From Chloroflexota bacterium (GTDB lineage Bacteria > Chloroflexota > Anaerolineae > Anaerolineales > UBA4823): 5,481 nt of DNA. This document shows positions 1-5,481 of the stretch, in pieces; the stretch's first letter is position 1; each line of letters begins with the position of its first letter. Where the stretch lies: positions 1 to 5,481 of the forward strand of contig JAGDMX010000234.1 of NCBI GenBank assembly GCA_017860725.1. The letters run 5' to 3'. The notes under the pieces were generated by a model that worked only from the letters and a program-made list of their open reading frames with translations, was not told the DNA's origin and searched no databases. A program made the position numbers and the translations under genes.

Positions 1-564
1 GCGAATGCGGTTATCCCCTATTGAAATTGAAACTCGATGCGAACGACCCGGAGACATCTGTTGCCGCCATACGCAAGGAAACGAGCGCCCGCCTGCGGGA
101 GGATGCCAATGCCGGCTGGACCATGCCGCAAGCAAATGAAGTGATCCCCCGCCTCACGCAATACGACATTGAGTTCGTGGAGCAGCCCTTGCCGCCCGGT
201 GATGTCGATGCTTTCCGTTCATTGCATGACCAACTGCGTCAAATGGGGGTCGCCATGCCGATCTTCGCTGACGAGAGCGTCAAGACCGCGCGCGATGTGG
301 CCGTGTATGCCGGGGCGATCGACGGCATCGTGGTCAAGGTAATGAAAGCCGGCGGCCTGCGCGAAGCGCTGCGCGCCATCCACACGGCCCGCGCGCACGG
401 CATGAAGGTCATGCTCTCGTGCATGGTGGAAAGCTCGCTCGGGGTGACCGCTGCCGCCCATCTTGCTTCCCTTTGCGATTATCTCCAAGGGCGTAAGATA
501 TGACGGCGCAAATCTCTCCCTGCCAGGCGGCCCGGGATTAGGTGTTGTTCCGGTCGAATCCTAA
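1..564 (+). pseudogene. Dipeptide epimerase (enolase superfamily), C-terminal half, frameshifted near its 3' end
   Basis: The frame is open from the left edge (codons from base 3), so the start lies outside the window; the TTG at 21 is an internal Leu codon. Family enzymes epimerise dipeptides such as L-Ala-D/L-Glu in the cytoplasm, in murein peptide recycling. Visible landmarks are the K-x-K catalytic lysine motif (24-32), metal ligands Asp of DAN (102-104), Glu of EQP (180-182) and Asp of ADES (270-272), the second catalytic Lys in KVMKAGG (336-338), and the CMVESSLG strand (420-443). The frame ends at TGA 501-503 after CDYLQGRKI. In the next frame, bases 487-564 read KGVRYDGANLSLPGGPGLG and then VVPVES and TAA, the normal family C-terminus. 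The expected stretch with Asp-x-Asp (dipeptide amino-terminus contact) and the following strand is absent. An out-of-frame deletion of about 40 bases near 486 explains this. The product would be truncated and probably inactive. A sequencing or assembly error is the alternative. The exact substrate is not established. Confidence 0.85.
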
Positions 565-577
565 TCGTCGCAAGCTG

Positions 578-621
578 AAAAACACAAACGCCCTCCACAT
601 TGTGGAAGGCGTTTTATTTTT
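578..621. terminator. Bidirectional intrinsic terminator between convergent genes
   Basis: Bases 586-598 pair with 602-614 (13 positions, one C-A mismatch at 593/607) around a 3-nt loop. On the + strand the stem runs into TTTTATTTTT (612-621), which serves the epimerase gene. On the - strand the stem runs into TTTGTGTTTTT (588-578), which serves the transporter operon ending at 628. It sits in the 63-nt gap between the two convergent genes, as expected for a shared terminator. Confidence 0.85.
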
Positions 622-627
622 AAGTGT

Positions 628-1626
628 TTACTTTACAAACTGATCGGCAAAGTAACACGCCACCCAGTGTCCGGGAACGATCTCCCGGTATTCGGGATCT
701 GCCGTAAAGCACTGCTCCTTCGCCAACGGACAGCGCGTGCTGAAATTGCACCCAACCGGCGGGTGGGCCGGGCTGGGAAGGTCGCCCTCCAGGATGACTC
801 GATGACGGGTCTCAGCAATGTCCGGGTCCGGAACCGGCACGGCCGACATGAGCGCCTGAGTGTAGGGATGGAGAGGGCGCAGGTAGATCTCGTTGCGGTC
901 TGCCAGCTCGACAACCTTGCCCAGGTACATGACCGCTATCCGATCACTGATATGGCGGACCATGCTGAGATCGTGCGCGATGAACAAATAAGTAAGGCCC
1001 AGCCGCCCCTGCAGTTCTTCCAGCAGGTTGACCACCTGGGCTTGAATCGATACGTCCAGCGAGGAGATCGGCTCGTCGCAGATGATGAGGTCCGGGTTTA
1101 CCGCCAAGGCGCGGGCGATGCCAATTCGCTGCCGCTGACCGCCTGAAAACTCATGCGGGTAGCGGTTAACAAAATCCGGATTCAGCCCGACCATGTCCAG
1201 CAGTTCATCGATGCGTTCCTTCTTGTCTTTGCCGTCCGGAACGCCGTGCACATCCAGCGGGGCGGCAACGATCGAACCCACGGTCATGCGCGGATTCAGG
1301 GAAGCATACGGGTCCTGGAAGATCATCTGCATGCGTTTGCGAAAAGCGCGCATGCCGCTCTCGTTCAGGCTCATTAAATCGATCCCCTCAAAATAGACGT
1401 GACCGGAGGTCGGTTCATACAGCCGAAGGATCGTGCGCCCGACGGTGGTTTTACCGCAACCGGTCTCCCCCACCAGCCCGAGGGTTTCGCCGCTATAAAT
1501 CTCAAAGCTGACGTCATCCACCGCCTTGACATCTCCAATATGGCTCTGGAAGAGAATCCCCTTGTTGATGGGGAAATATTTCGTAAGATTTTGTACCTTG
1601 ACCAGAACAGAGGATTCAGCGCTCAT
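628..1626 (-). CDS. dppF: Peptide ABC transporter ATP-binding protein, DppF/OppF-like
   Basis: This is the second ATPase subunit of a dipeptide/oligopeptide importer, 332 aa, acting at the inner face of the membrane as a heterodimer with the DppD-like protein. Motifs in order: Walker A GETGCGKT (53-60), Q-loop Gln104 in FQDP, signature FSGGQRQR (160-167), Walker B LIICDEP with D184 and E185, D-loop SSLD, and H-loop His218. The oligopeptide C-terminal extension follows, with HPYTQAL (253-259) and four cysteines C293, C299, C306 and C324. The start at 1626 is chosen over an in-frame ATG at 1743 for three reasons. The family begins with residues like VLVKVQNLTKYFP. A GAGGGAG ribosome site lies 7 nt upstream. 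The ATG overlaps the dppD stop by one base (TGATG), which suggests translational coupling. The extra 39 residues would be the dppD 3' end read out of frame. It is the last gene of the operon, before the shared terminator. Substrate class is known from family; exact peptides are not. Confidence 0.95.
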   Translation of the reverse strand: MSAESSVLVKVQNLTKYFPINKGILFQSHIGDVKAVDDVSFEIYSGETLGLVGETGCGKTTVGRTILRLYEPTSGHVYFEGIDLMSLNESGMRAFRKRMQMIFQDPYASLNPRMTVGSIVAAPLDVHGVPDGKDKKERIDELLDMVGLNPDFVNRYPHEFSGGQRQRIGIARALAVNPDLIICDEPISSLDVSIQAQVVNLLEELQGRLGLTYLFIAHDLSMVRHISDRIAVMYLGKVVELADRNEIYLRPLHPYTQALMSAVPVPDPDIAETRHRVILEGDLPSPAHPPVGCNFSTRCPLAKEQCFTADPEYREIVPGHWVACYFADQFVK

Positions 1627-2621
1627 CACGCGGCTCCCTCGGCGATGGCGGCCCAGTTCCAGCACGCCACCAGGTGGTCGCGGTCTCCGACATTTTCCAG
1701 GGGCGGCATGGACTCCAGGCAGCTGTCGGTGACATAAGTGCACCGCGCCACAAAGGGGCAGCCCTTGGGCAGAGCCACCAGGTCGGGCGGCAGACCCGGG
1801 ATGGAGACCAGCTTGGTCCCTGGGGCTTCATCCAGCCTGGGCAATGAGCCCAACAATCCCAGTGTGTAGGGATGCCTTGTGCGCTTAAAGATATCCTTCA
1901 CATGACCACGCTCGATGATATACCCGGCATACATCACATTGATCTTGTGAGCCAGCTCGGCCACCACGCCCAGGTCATGGGTGATCCACATCACGGCCAT
2001 GCCGTAGTCACGTTGCAGACGCTTGACCAGATCGACGATCTGAGCCTGGATGGTCACGTCCAGGGCGGTGGTGGGTTCATCGGCGATCAACAGGGAGGGT
2101 TCACAGGACAGGGCCATGGCGATCATCGCCCGCTGCCGCATACCGCCTGAGAATTGGTGAGGGTAATCGTCCAGGCGTCGTCTTGCGTCCGGGATGCCCA
2201 CCAGCGACAGCAGTTCCGCGCTGCGGTCCCTTGCCTGATTCTGGTCCAGTTTCTTATGGACCGTGAGCGCCTCCATGATTTGGAATCCAACCGTGTAAGC
2301 CGGGTTGAGAGATGTCATCGGGTCCTGGAAAACCATCGCAATCTGACCGCCGCGCACCTGCCGAAGTTCTTCAAATTCGAGCTTGAGCAGGTCCTTGCCA
2401 TAGAACAGCACCTCTCCGCTGTCGATACGGCCGGGAGGGATCGAGATGAGACGCATGATCGAGAGAGCATGAACACTCTTCCCGCAGCCGCTCTCTCCAA
2501 CAATGCCCAACACCTCCCCCTTTTCCAGTTTATAGGATACACCATTGACGGCGTGGACCGTGCCGTCGTCTGTGTGAAAGGTGACTCTCAGATCTTTTAT
2601 TTCCAACAGGGGTTGTTCCAT
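1626..2621 (-). CDS. dppD: Peptide ABC transporter ATP-binding protein, DppD/OppD-like
   Basis: This is the first ATPase subunit of the peptide importer, 331 aa, typical length. Motifs: Walker A GESGCGKS (42-49), Q-loop Gln99 in FQDP, signature FSGGMRQR (157-164), Walker B LLIADEP with D181 and E182, then TTALD, and H-loop His215 in THDLG. The C-terminal oligopeptide domain carries HPYTLGLL (250-257) and four cysteines, C288, C294, C301 and C320 (spacing x5, x6, x18). In related OppD/DppD proteins the equivalent cysteines hold an iron-sulfur cluster, so one is plausible here. ATG 2621 is the only sensible start: a TAA lies in frame about 31 nt upstream, with no other start codon between. Its ribosome site is weak (GAGCGG, about 8 nt upstream). 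The gene follows the DppC-like permease after 43 nt and overlaps the DppF-like gene by one base. All catalytic residues are intact, so it should be active. Confidence 0.95.
   Translation of the reverse strand: MEQPLLEIKDLRVTFHTDDGTVHAVNGVSYKLEKGEVLGIVGESGCGKSVHALSIMRLISIPPGRIDSGEVLFYGKDLLKLEFEELRQVRGGQIAMVFQDPMTSLNPAYTVGFQIMEALTVHKKLDQNQARDRSAELLSLVGIPDARRRLDDYPHQFSGGMRQRAMIAMALSCEPSLLIADEPTTALDVTIQAQIVDLVKRLQRDYGMAVMWITHDLGVVAELAHKINVMYAGYIIERGHVKDIFKRTRHPYTLGLLGSLPRLDEAPGTKLVSIPGLPPDLVALPKGCPFVARCTYVTDSCLESMPPLENVGDRDHLVACWNWAAIAEGAA
1634..1640 (-). promoter_or_regulatory. Ribosome binding site of the DppF-like gene
   Basis: On the - strand GAGGGAG stands 7 nt before the ATG at 1626, inside the end of the upstream ATPase gene. 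It decides the start of the DppF-like gene against the upstream in-frame ATG at 1743. Confidence 0.75.
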
Positions 2622-2664
2622 AAGGATGTCCGCTCGATGCTCGCAATATTAGTCGATGTATCTA

Positions 2665-3894
2665 CTAAACTTTCATCTTGGGATCCAGGGCGTCGCGCAA
2701 TCCATCCCCAAGCAGATTAAAACCCAACACGATCAGCATGATGGCTACGCCGGGGAATACAACTGCCCACCAGGCGCCGCTCGACAGATATTTATAACTA
2801 TCGCCCAGCATGGCTCCCCATTCCGGTTCCGGCGGAACAGCGCCCAGGCCGAGGAAACCGAGAGCAGCAGCAGCCAGGATGGCACTGCCAATACCAAGTG
2901 TTGTCTGCACGGTGATGGGTGAAAGCACGTTAGGAAATATGTGCCGGAAGATGATCCGACCGTGCCCTTCGCCCACAGACTGGGCCGCCAGGATGTATTC
3001 TTTCTGGACGACTGACAACACCGAAGATCGCACCAGCCGGGCGAATACCGGGATGCTGACGATGCCGATGGCGACCATGCCTTTCTCCAGTCCGGTTCCA
3101 AGGAAGGCAACAATGGCAATGGCCAGCAAATAACTGGGAAAAGCCAGCACGATATCCATCGCCCGCATGGTTATGTTGGAGAAAAGACTGCCGCCCAGTT
3201 GTAAAGAGAGAGCCGCGCCGATCAATCCGCCCAATAAACCCGTTACGATGGCTGTATAGGGGCTGACGAACAAGGCCAATCCTCCACCGATCAAAAGTCC
3301 AACAGCAGCAAACAGGACCACGCGGGCCGATCTTCCGGCGAGGAAATTTTCGAACATCGCAGCAGCGCCTCCCAAAAGGGCGAATAAAACGATCTGAACA
3401 GGTTGTTCTGCAATCCAGGCAGGAAGAAAACCCATGAGCCCACCGAGAAAAACTAATAAGAGGATTTTTTCCAAGCGGGTCATCTCGATGCTTTCAAAGA
3501 AACCAGCCAACAACCCAAGCAGCCCTCCAATGACCAGCGAGATGGTTACGGCGATAATCCCAACCATCAATGTGTTCCAGCCTCCATGTACGACTCGTCG
3601 GAATATGTCCCGGCCGAGCTTATCGGTTCCAAAGATATGAACGGATGGAACTTCTTCATTCGGAATCAAGGTTGGCGGTTTGAGTTTGAGTGTGTAGTCC
3701 AGGTCAGTCTTTGGGTTGTATTCCCAAAAGAAGTGCGCCAGGACAGTGGTCAGGATCAGGAAACTGACGATAAACAAGCCCGCCTGGGCGGTCCGGCTTG
3801 AAACCAACCGCCGCCAGGCATCTACCCATAGCGAGCGGTGCTCCCGCACGGCGTAATCAATTGTTGCAATATCGCTTTGGGTCGTTTTGGTCAT
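2665..3894 (-). CDS. dppC: Peptide ABC transporter permease, DppC-like, with an extra hydrophobic block
   Basis: This is an inner-membrane channel subunit partnering the DppB-like permease, 409 aa against about 280-310 aa usual for DppC. Landmarks: TM1 about 38-56, FGTDKLGRDIFRR (88-100), TM2 about 108-131, AMDIVLAFPSY (245-255) leading into TM3, the cytoplasmic EAA loop EYILAAQSVG to RHIFPN (299-322) that docks an ATPase, and the family C-terminus with a last TM (375-397) and LGDGLRDALDPK. Residues about 133-240 are additional and predict four more helices (separate entry). Start: ATG 3894 lies 7 nt after the DppB stop (904-902 of the 3900s block, i.e. 3904-3902), with TTGAGCGG close upstream. 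In-frame ATGs at 3909 and 3936 would overlap the DppB gene and lack a ribosome site; 3909 cannot be fully excluded. The gene ends in TAG, 43 nt before the DppD-like gene. Confidence 0.93.
   Translation of the reverse strand: MTKTTQSDIATIDYAVREHRSLWVDAWRRLVSSRTAQAGLFIVSFLILTTVLAHFFWEYNPKTDLDYTLKLKPPTLIPNEEVPSVHIFGTDKLGRDIFRRVVHGGWNTLMVGIIAVTISLVIGGLLGLLAGFFESIEMTRLEKILLLVFLGGLMGFLPAWIAEQPVQIVLFALLGGAAAMFENFLAGRSARVVLFAAVGLLIGGGLALFVSPYTAIVTGLLGGLIGAALSLQLGGSLFSNITMRAMDIVLAFPSYLLAIAIVAFLGTGLEKGMVAIGIVSIPVFARLVRSSVLSVVQKEYILAAQSVGEGHGRIIFRHIFPNVLSPITVQTTLGIGSAILAAAALGFLGLGAVPPEPEWGAMLGDSYKYLSSGAWWAVVFPGVAIMLIVLGFNLLGDGLRDALDPKMKV
3175..3498 (-). other. In-frame insertion of about 105 residues in the DppC-like permease, four predicted extra helices
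   Basis: In ordinary DppC proteins TM2 (ending in a GLLAGFF-like sequence) is followed within about 10-15 residues by MR-x-x-D-x-x-LAFPS. Here those two landmarks are separated by residues about 133-240. The block contains four glycine-rich hydrophobic segments, near 143-162, 165-183, 190-210 and 212-233. They share a loose pattern, a run of Leu/Val/Phe followed by GG or GGG, so they may be related to one another. An even number of helices would keep the topology of the flanking permease parts. The block is in frame with no stop, so it looks like genuine protein. The boundaries are judged by eye. Confidence 0.75.
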
Positions 3895-3901
3895 TTTCCG
3901 C

Positions 3902-4954
3902 TCAATCATAATGGATGCGGGGGTCAAGGTAGGCATAGGATACGTCTACCAGGAGATTGATAAGAACAAAGATCAAGGCAATCAGCAAGGTACCGCCCTG
4001 GACAATGGGATAATCACGCGCCAGGATCGAATCGTATACCCATTTTCCAATTCCCGGCCAGGAAAAGATGGTTTCAGTCAATACTGCACCTGCCAGGAGT
4101 AAACCAAATTGCAATCCAATAATCGTAATTATTGGCAAAAAGGCATTTTTAAGTGCGTGCCTGTAAAGAACCAGCCTTTCCGTCACCCCTTTTGCACGGG
4201 CTGTGCGGACGTAATCCTCTTGCATGACATCCAACATGCTCGAGCGGGTCATTCGGGCAGTGACTGCCATCGGGATGGTCGCCAGGGCGATCGCCGGCAG
4301 GATAATATGTTGGAAAGAGTCCACGAAGGCGGGAATATTGAATGTGAGCAAACTGTCGATCAAGTAAAAATTGGTTGTGGGAGTAAATTCAACGCTGGAA
4401 CTCAGGCGCCCACCGGCAGGAAGCCACTGTAAAATCACCGCGAAGAGCATAATTAACATGACGCCAAGCCAAAAGATGGGCATGGAGACGCCGATAAGCG
4501 ACCCGACCATTGTCGTGCTGTCCAGAATCGAATTCCGCCGGGCGGCTGAGATGATCCCGACTGGCACTCCAATAATAATGGCTACAAACATGGAGAAGAA
4601 TGCCAGTTCCATGGTTGCCGGAAAACGCTGCATCAGGGTTGCGGCAACCGGGATACGACGGTGGATTGAATCCCCCAAGTCGCCTCGCAGCAGCCGTCCC
4701 AGATAGATAAAATATTGAGTATTGATGAATCCTTTAAAATCGCCTTGTTTTAATGCTTCCCGGTCCAGAAATGTGGGGCGGTTTAAACCAAACTGTTCGC
4801 GGACACGGCTGACATTTTCTTCGGTGGCGTGTTCGCCCAACATGGCAATCGCCGGATCTCCGGGGATCAGGCGCAGAAACATGAAGACCACAATCGTGAC
4901 CCCCAAGATCGTCGGGATGGTGGCTATAAGGCGGCGAATGACGTAACGAGCCAA
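3902..4954 (-). CDS. dppB: Peptide ABC transporter permease, DppB-like
   Basis: This is an inner-membrane channel subunit, 350 aa from the chosen TTG start. Landmarks: an N-terminal helix (about 9-29) ending in LRLIPGDPA (27-35), EQFGLNRP (53-60), GRLLRGDLGDSI (86-97), helices about 115-137, 148-175 and 216-233, the EAA loop EDYVRTARAKG to RHALKNAFLP (246-274), and the family C-terminus ETIFSWPGIGKWVYDSI (294-310), DYPIVQG (314-320), a final helix 321-340 and YLDPR. The family N-terminus (ARYVIRRL...) begins exactly at the TTG at 4954, 6 nt after a perfect AGGAGG. An upstream in-frame ATG at 4996 lies within a stem-loop and would add 14 residues (MALVHPP...), partly encoded by the ribosome site itself, so it is rejected. 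Residues about 61-78 form a small extra loop before the GRLLRGDLG motif. The gene follows the binding-protein gene and ends 7 nt before the DppC-like gene. Confidence 0.95.
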   Translation of the reverse strand: MARYVIRRLIATIPTILGVTIVVFMFLRLIPGDPAIAMLGEHATEENVSRVREQFGLNRPTFLDREALKQGDFKGFINTQYFIYLGRLLRGDLGDSIHRRIPVAATLMQRFPATMELAFFSMFVAIIIGVPVGIISAARRNSILDSTTMVGSLIGVSMPIFWLGVMLIMLFAVILQWLPAGGRLSSSVEFTPTTNFYLIDSLLTFNIPAFVDSFQHIILPAIALATIPMAVTARMTRSSMLDVMQEDYVRTARAKGVTERLVLYRHALKNAFLPIITIIGLQFGLLLAGAVLTETIFSWPGIGKWVYDSILARDYPIVQGGTLLIALIFVLINLLVDVSYAYLDPRIHYD

Positions 4955-4960
4955 GTTCAA

Positions 4961-4966
4961 CCTCCT
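4961..4966 (-). promoter_or_regulatory. Ribosome binding site that fixes the TTG start of the DppB-like gene
   Basis: A perfect AGGAGG on the - strand is followed by TTGAAC and then TTG (4954). The 6-nt spacing and the match to the family N-terminus make TTG the start. A strong site paired with a weak start codon suggests moderate translation. Confidence 0.85.
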
Positions 4967-4971
4967 TTTAT

Positions 4972-5006
4972 GTATAGGGGGATGGACCAGGGCCATCCCC
5001 CTATAC
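4972..5006 (-). promoter_or_regulatory. Perfect stem-loop between binding-protein and permease genes
   Basis: Bases 4972-4985 pair perfectly with 4993-5006 (14 bp, five consecutive G-C pairs in the middle) around a 7-nt loop. It lies 30 nt after the binding-protein stop and 5 nt before the AGGAGG of the DppB-like gene. In the operon transcript it is followed by CATAAAAGG, not a U-run, so it is not a classical terminator in that direction. It is more likely an mRNA-stabilising or processing hairpin, or a partial attenuator. On the opposite strand it is followed by TTTTT (5007-5011), so it could end antisense transcription. Confidence 0.8.
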
Positions 5007-5036
5007 TTTTTAGGGTCGACTTATAGAACTACTAAA

Positions 5037-5481
5037 TTATGGGCTGACAGTCACGTCAAAATAGTTGTCGGCGTCTACCACCTGTGTCACATAGCCATCG
5101 ACCTTAGTGGAAAAGATCAATGGAAGCTGCGTATGGAACATCCAGATGCGGGCGACGTCGTCGTGCAACATTTGATCGGCTTCTTTATACATCGGATCAC
5201 GATTTTCCTGGCCGACAGTCACTAACGCCTTTTGGAGCAATTCTGCCAGGGGTGGATTCGTGTACCAACCTTCCCGCCGAATCGGCTCAGTGCCGCCACT
5301 AAAGAAGTAGCCGGTGAAGTTATCGGGGTCGCCGTTATCGCCGCCCCAACCCAGTTCGTATATACCGGCCAATCTGCCTTCACGCCGGGCAGCCAGGTAA
5401 GATGCCCAGTCGCCTTCGGTGGTCAGCTCGACATTGATGCCAGCCTTGGCGAAGTCAGCCGCGATAGCTTCTGAAATCTCC
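5037..5481 (-). CDS. Peptide ABC transporter substrate-binding protein (family 5, DppA/OppA-like), C-terminal part
   Basis: Only the last 147 residues are visible; the frame stays open to the right edge, so signal peptide and N-terminal lobes lie outside. The role is capture of peptides outside the membrane and delivery to the DppB/DppC-like channel. The visible part has the family order: ISEAIAADFAKAGINVEL (2-19), the DWASYLAARREG helix (24-35), then GWGGDNGDPDNF (44-55), FFSGGTEP, NPPLAELLQKA, YKEADQMLHDDVARIWMF, and a closing strand ending in TVSP. The GDNGDPDNF motif is typical of the dipeptide-binding DppA group, where an Asp in this motif holds the peptide amino terminus. The TTG at 5372 is not a start, as family homology continues upstream. 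It is the first gene seen of the operon, 82 nt ahead of the DppB-like gene, with a stem-loop between. Peptide is the likeliest ligand, but other family-5 ligands cannot be ruled out from this part. Confidence 0.92.
   Translation of the reverse strand, partial: EISEAIAADFAKAGINVELTTEGDWASYLAARREGRLAGIYELGWGGDNGDPDNFTGYFFSGGTEPIRREGWYTNPPLAELLQKALVTVGQENRDPMYKEADQMLHDDVARIWMFHTQLPLIFSTKVDGYVTQVVDADNYFDVTVSP

Noticed and set aside
21..23. TTG as the start of a complete 160-residue protein
   Set aside because: The same frame is open to the left edge and the upstream codons (ECGYPL) fit the epimerase family; it is an internal codon.
667..1146. Open frame of 159 codons on the + strand
   Set aside because: It lies wholly antisense to the DppF-like gene, whose protein has complete ATPase motifs; the + product shows no recognisable family and no ribosome site was seen.
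1627..1743. 39-residue N-terminal extension of the DppF-like protein from ATG 1743
   Set aside because: It is the DppD 3' end read in another frame; the start at 1626 has a ribosome site, a coupled stop and the family N-terminus.
2622..2664. Promoter in the 43-nt gap between the DppC- and DppD-like genes
   Set aside because: No convincing -35/-10 pair could be seen; it looks like an ordinary intercistronic spacer.
2154..2720. Open frame of 188 codons on the + strand
   Set aside because: It is antisense to the DppD-like gene and runs into the DppC end; the product has no family character and it reflects codon bias of the real gene.
3895..3936. Earlier starts at 3936 and 3909 for the DppC-like gene
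   Set aside because: They overlap the DppB 3' end and lack a ribosome site; 3909 remains a weaker alternative.
3887..4432. Open frames on the + strand opposite the DppB-like gene
   Set aside because: They are shadows of the permease, whose motifs are conserved on the - strand throughout.
4972..5011. Hairpin as an intrinsic terminator of the operon
   Set aside because: In the operon direction no U-run follows; the T-run lies on the antisense side, where no gene ends.
5370..5372. TTG as the start of a 111-residue protein
   Set aside because: The frame continues to the right edge with clear binding-protein sequence; this is a cut gene.

Overview
The window holds the 3' end of a broken dipeptide epimerase gene on the + strand, facing a peptide ABC-transporter operon on the - strand. 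The layout suggests a bacterial chromosome of moderate GC content with normal Shine-Dalgarno use (one perfect AGGAGG, one GAGGGAG). The style of the binding protein and permeases would fit an environmental lineage such as Chloroflexota (Anaerolineae), but that placement is a weak guess from sequence feel, not a demonstrated assignment.

Left end (1-564, + strand): the C-terminal half of an enolase-superfamily dipeptide epimerase (L-Ala-D/L-Glu epimerase type). The catalytic lysines and metal ligands are visible. Near the 3' end the reading frame breaks: the main frame stops at 503, while an unmistakable family C-terminus continues in the next frame to a stop at 564. The segment that should lie between them, carrying the dipeptide-binding Asp-x-Asp motif, is missing. 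This looks like an out-of-frame deletion of roughly 40 bases. A hairpin with T-tracts on both sides (about 578-621) ends this gene and the facing operon.

Centre and right (628-5481, - strand, transcribed right to left): a dpp/opp-type operon in the order binding protein (5' end beyond the window), permease DppB-like, permease DppC-like, ATPase DppD-like, ATPase DppF-like. The genes are tightly packed: 82 nt between binding protein and DppB, 7 nt between DppB and DppC, 43 nt between DppC and DppD, and a one-base TGATG overlap between DppD and DppF. The 82-nt gap carries a perfect 14-bp stem-loop just before the DppB ribosome site, and DppB starts with TTG. Both facts fit stepped-down expression of the membrane genes relative to the binding protein.

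How they work together (inference): the binding protein captures peptides outside the membrane, DppB and DppC form the channel, and DppD and DppF power import. The binding protein keeps the GDNGDPDNF signature of the DppA group. The neighbouring epimerase would act on imported or recycled dipeptides such as murein-derived Ala-Glu. The most unusual protein feature is an in-frame block of about 105 residues in the DppC-like permease that appears to add four extra membrane helices. I see no wholly new system: no CRISPR array, mobile element, tRNA or rRNA. There is no gene-free stretch longer than 300 bases.
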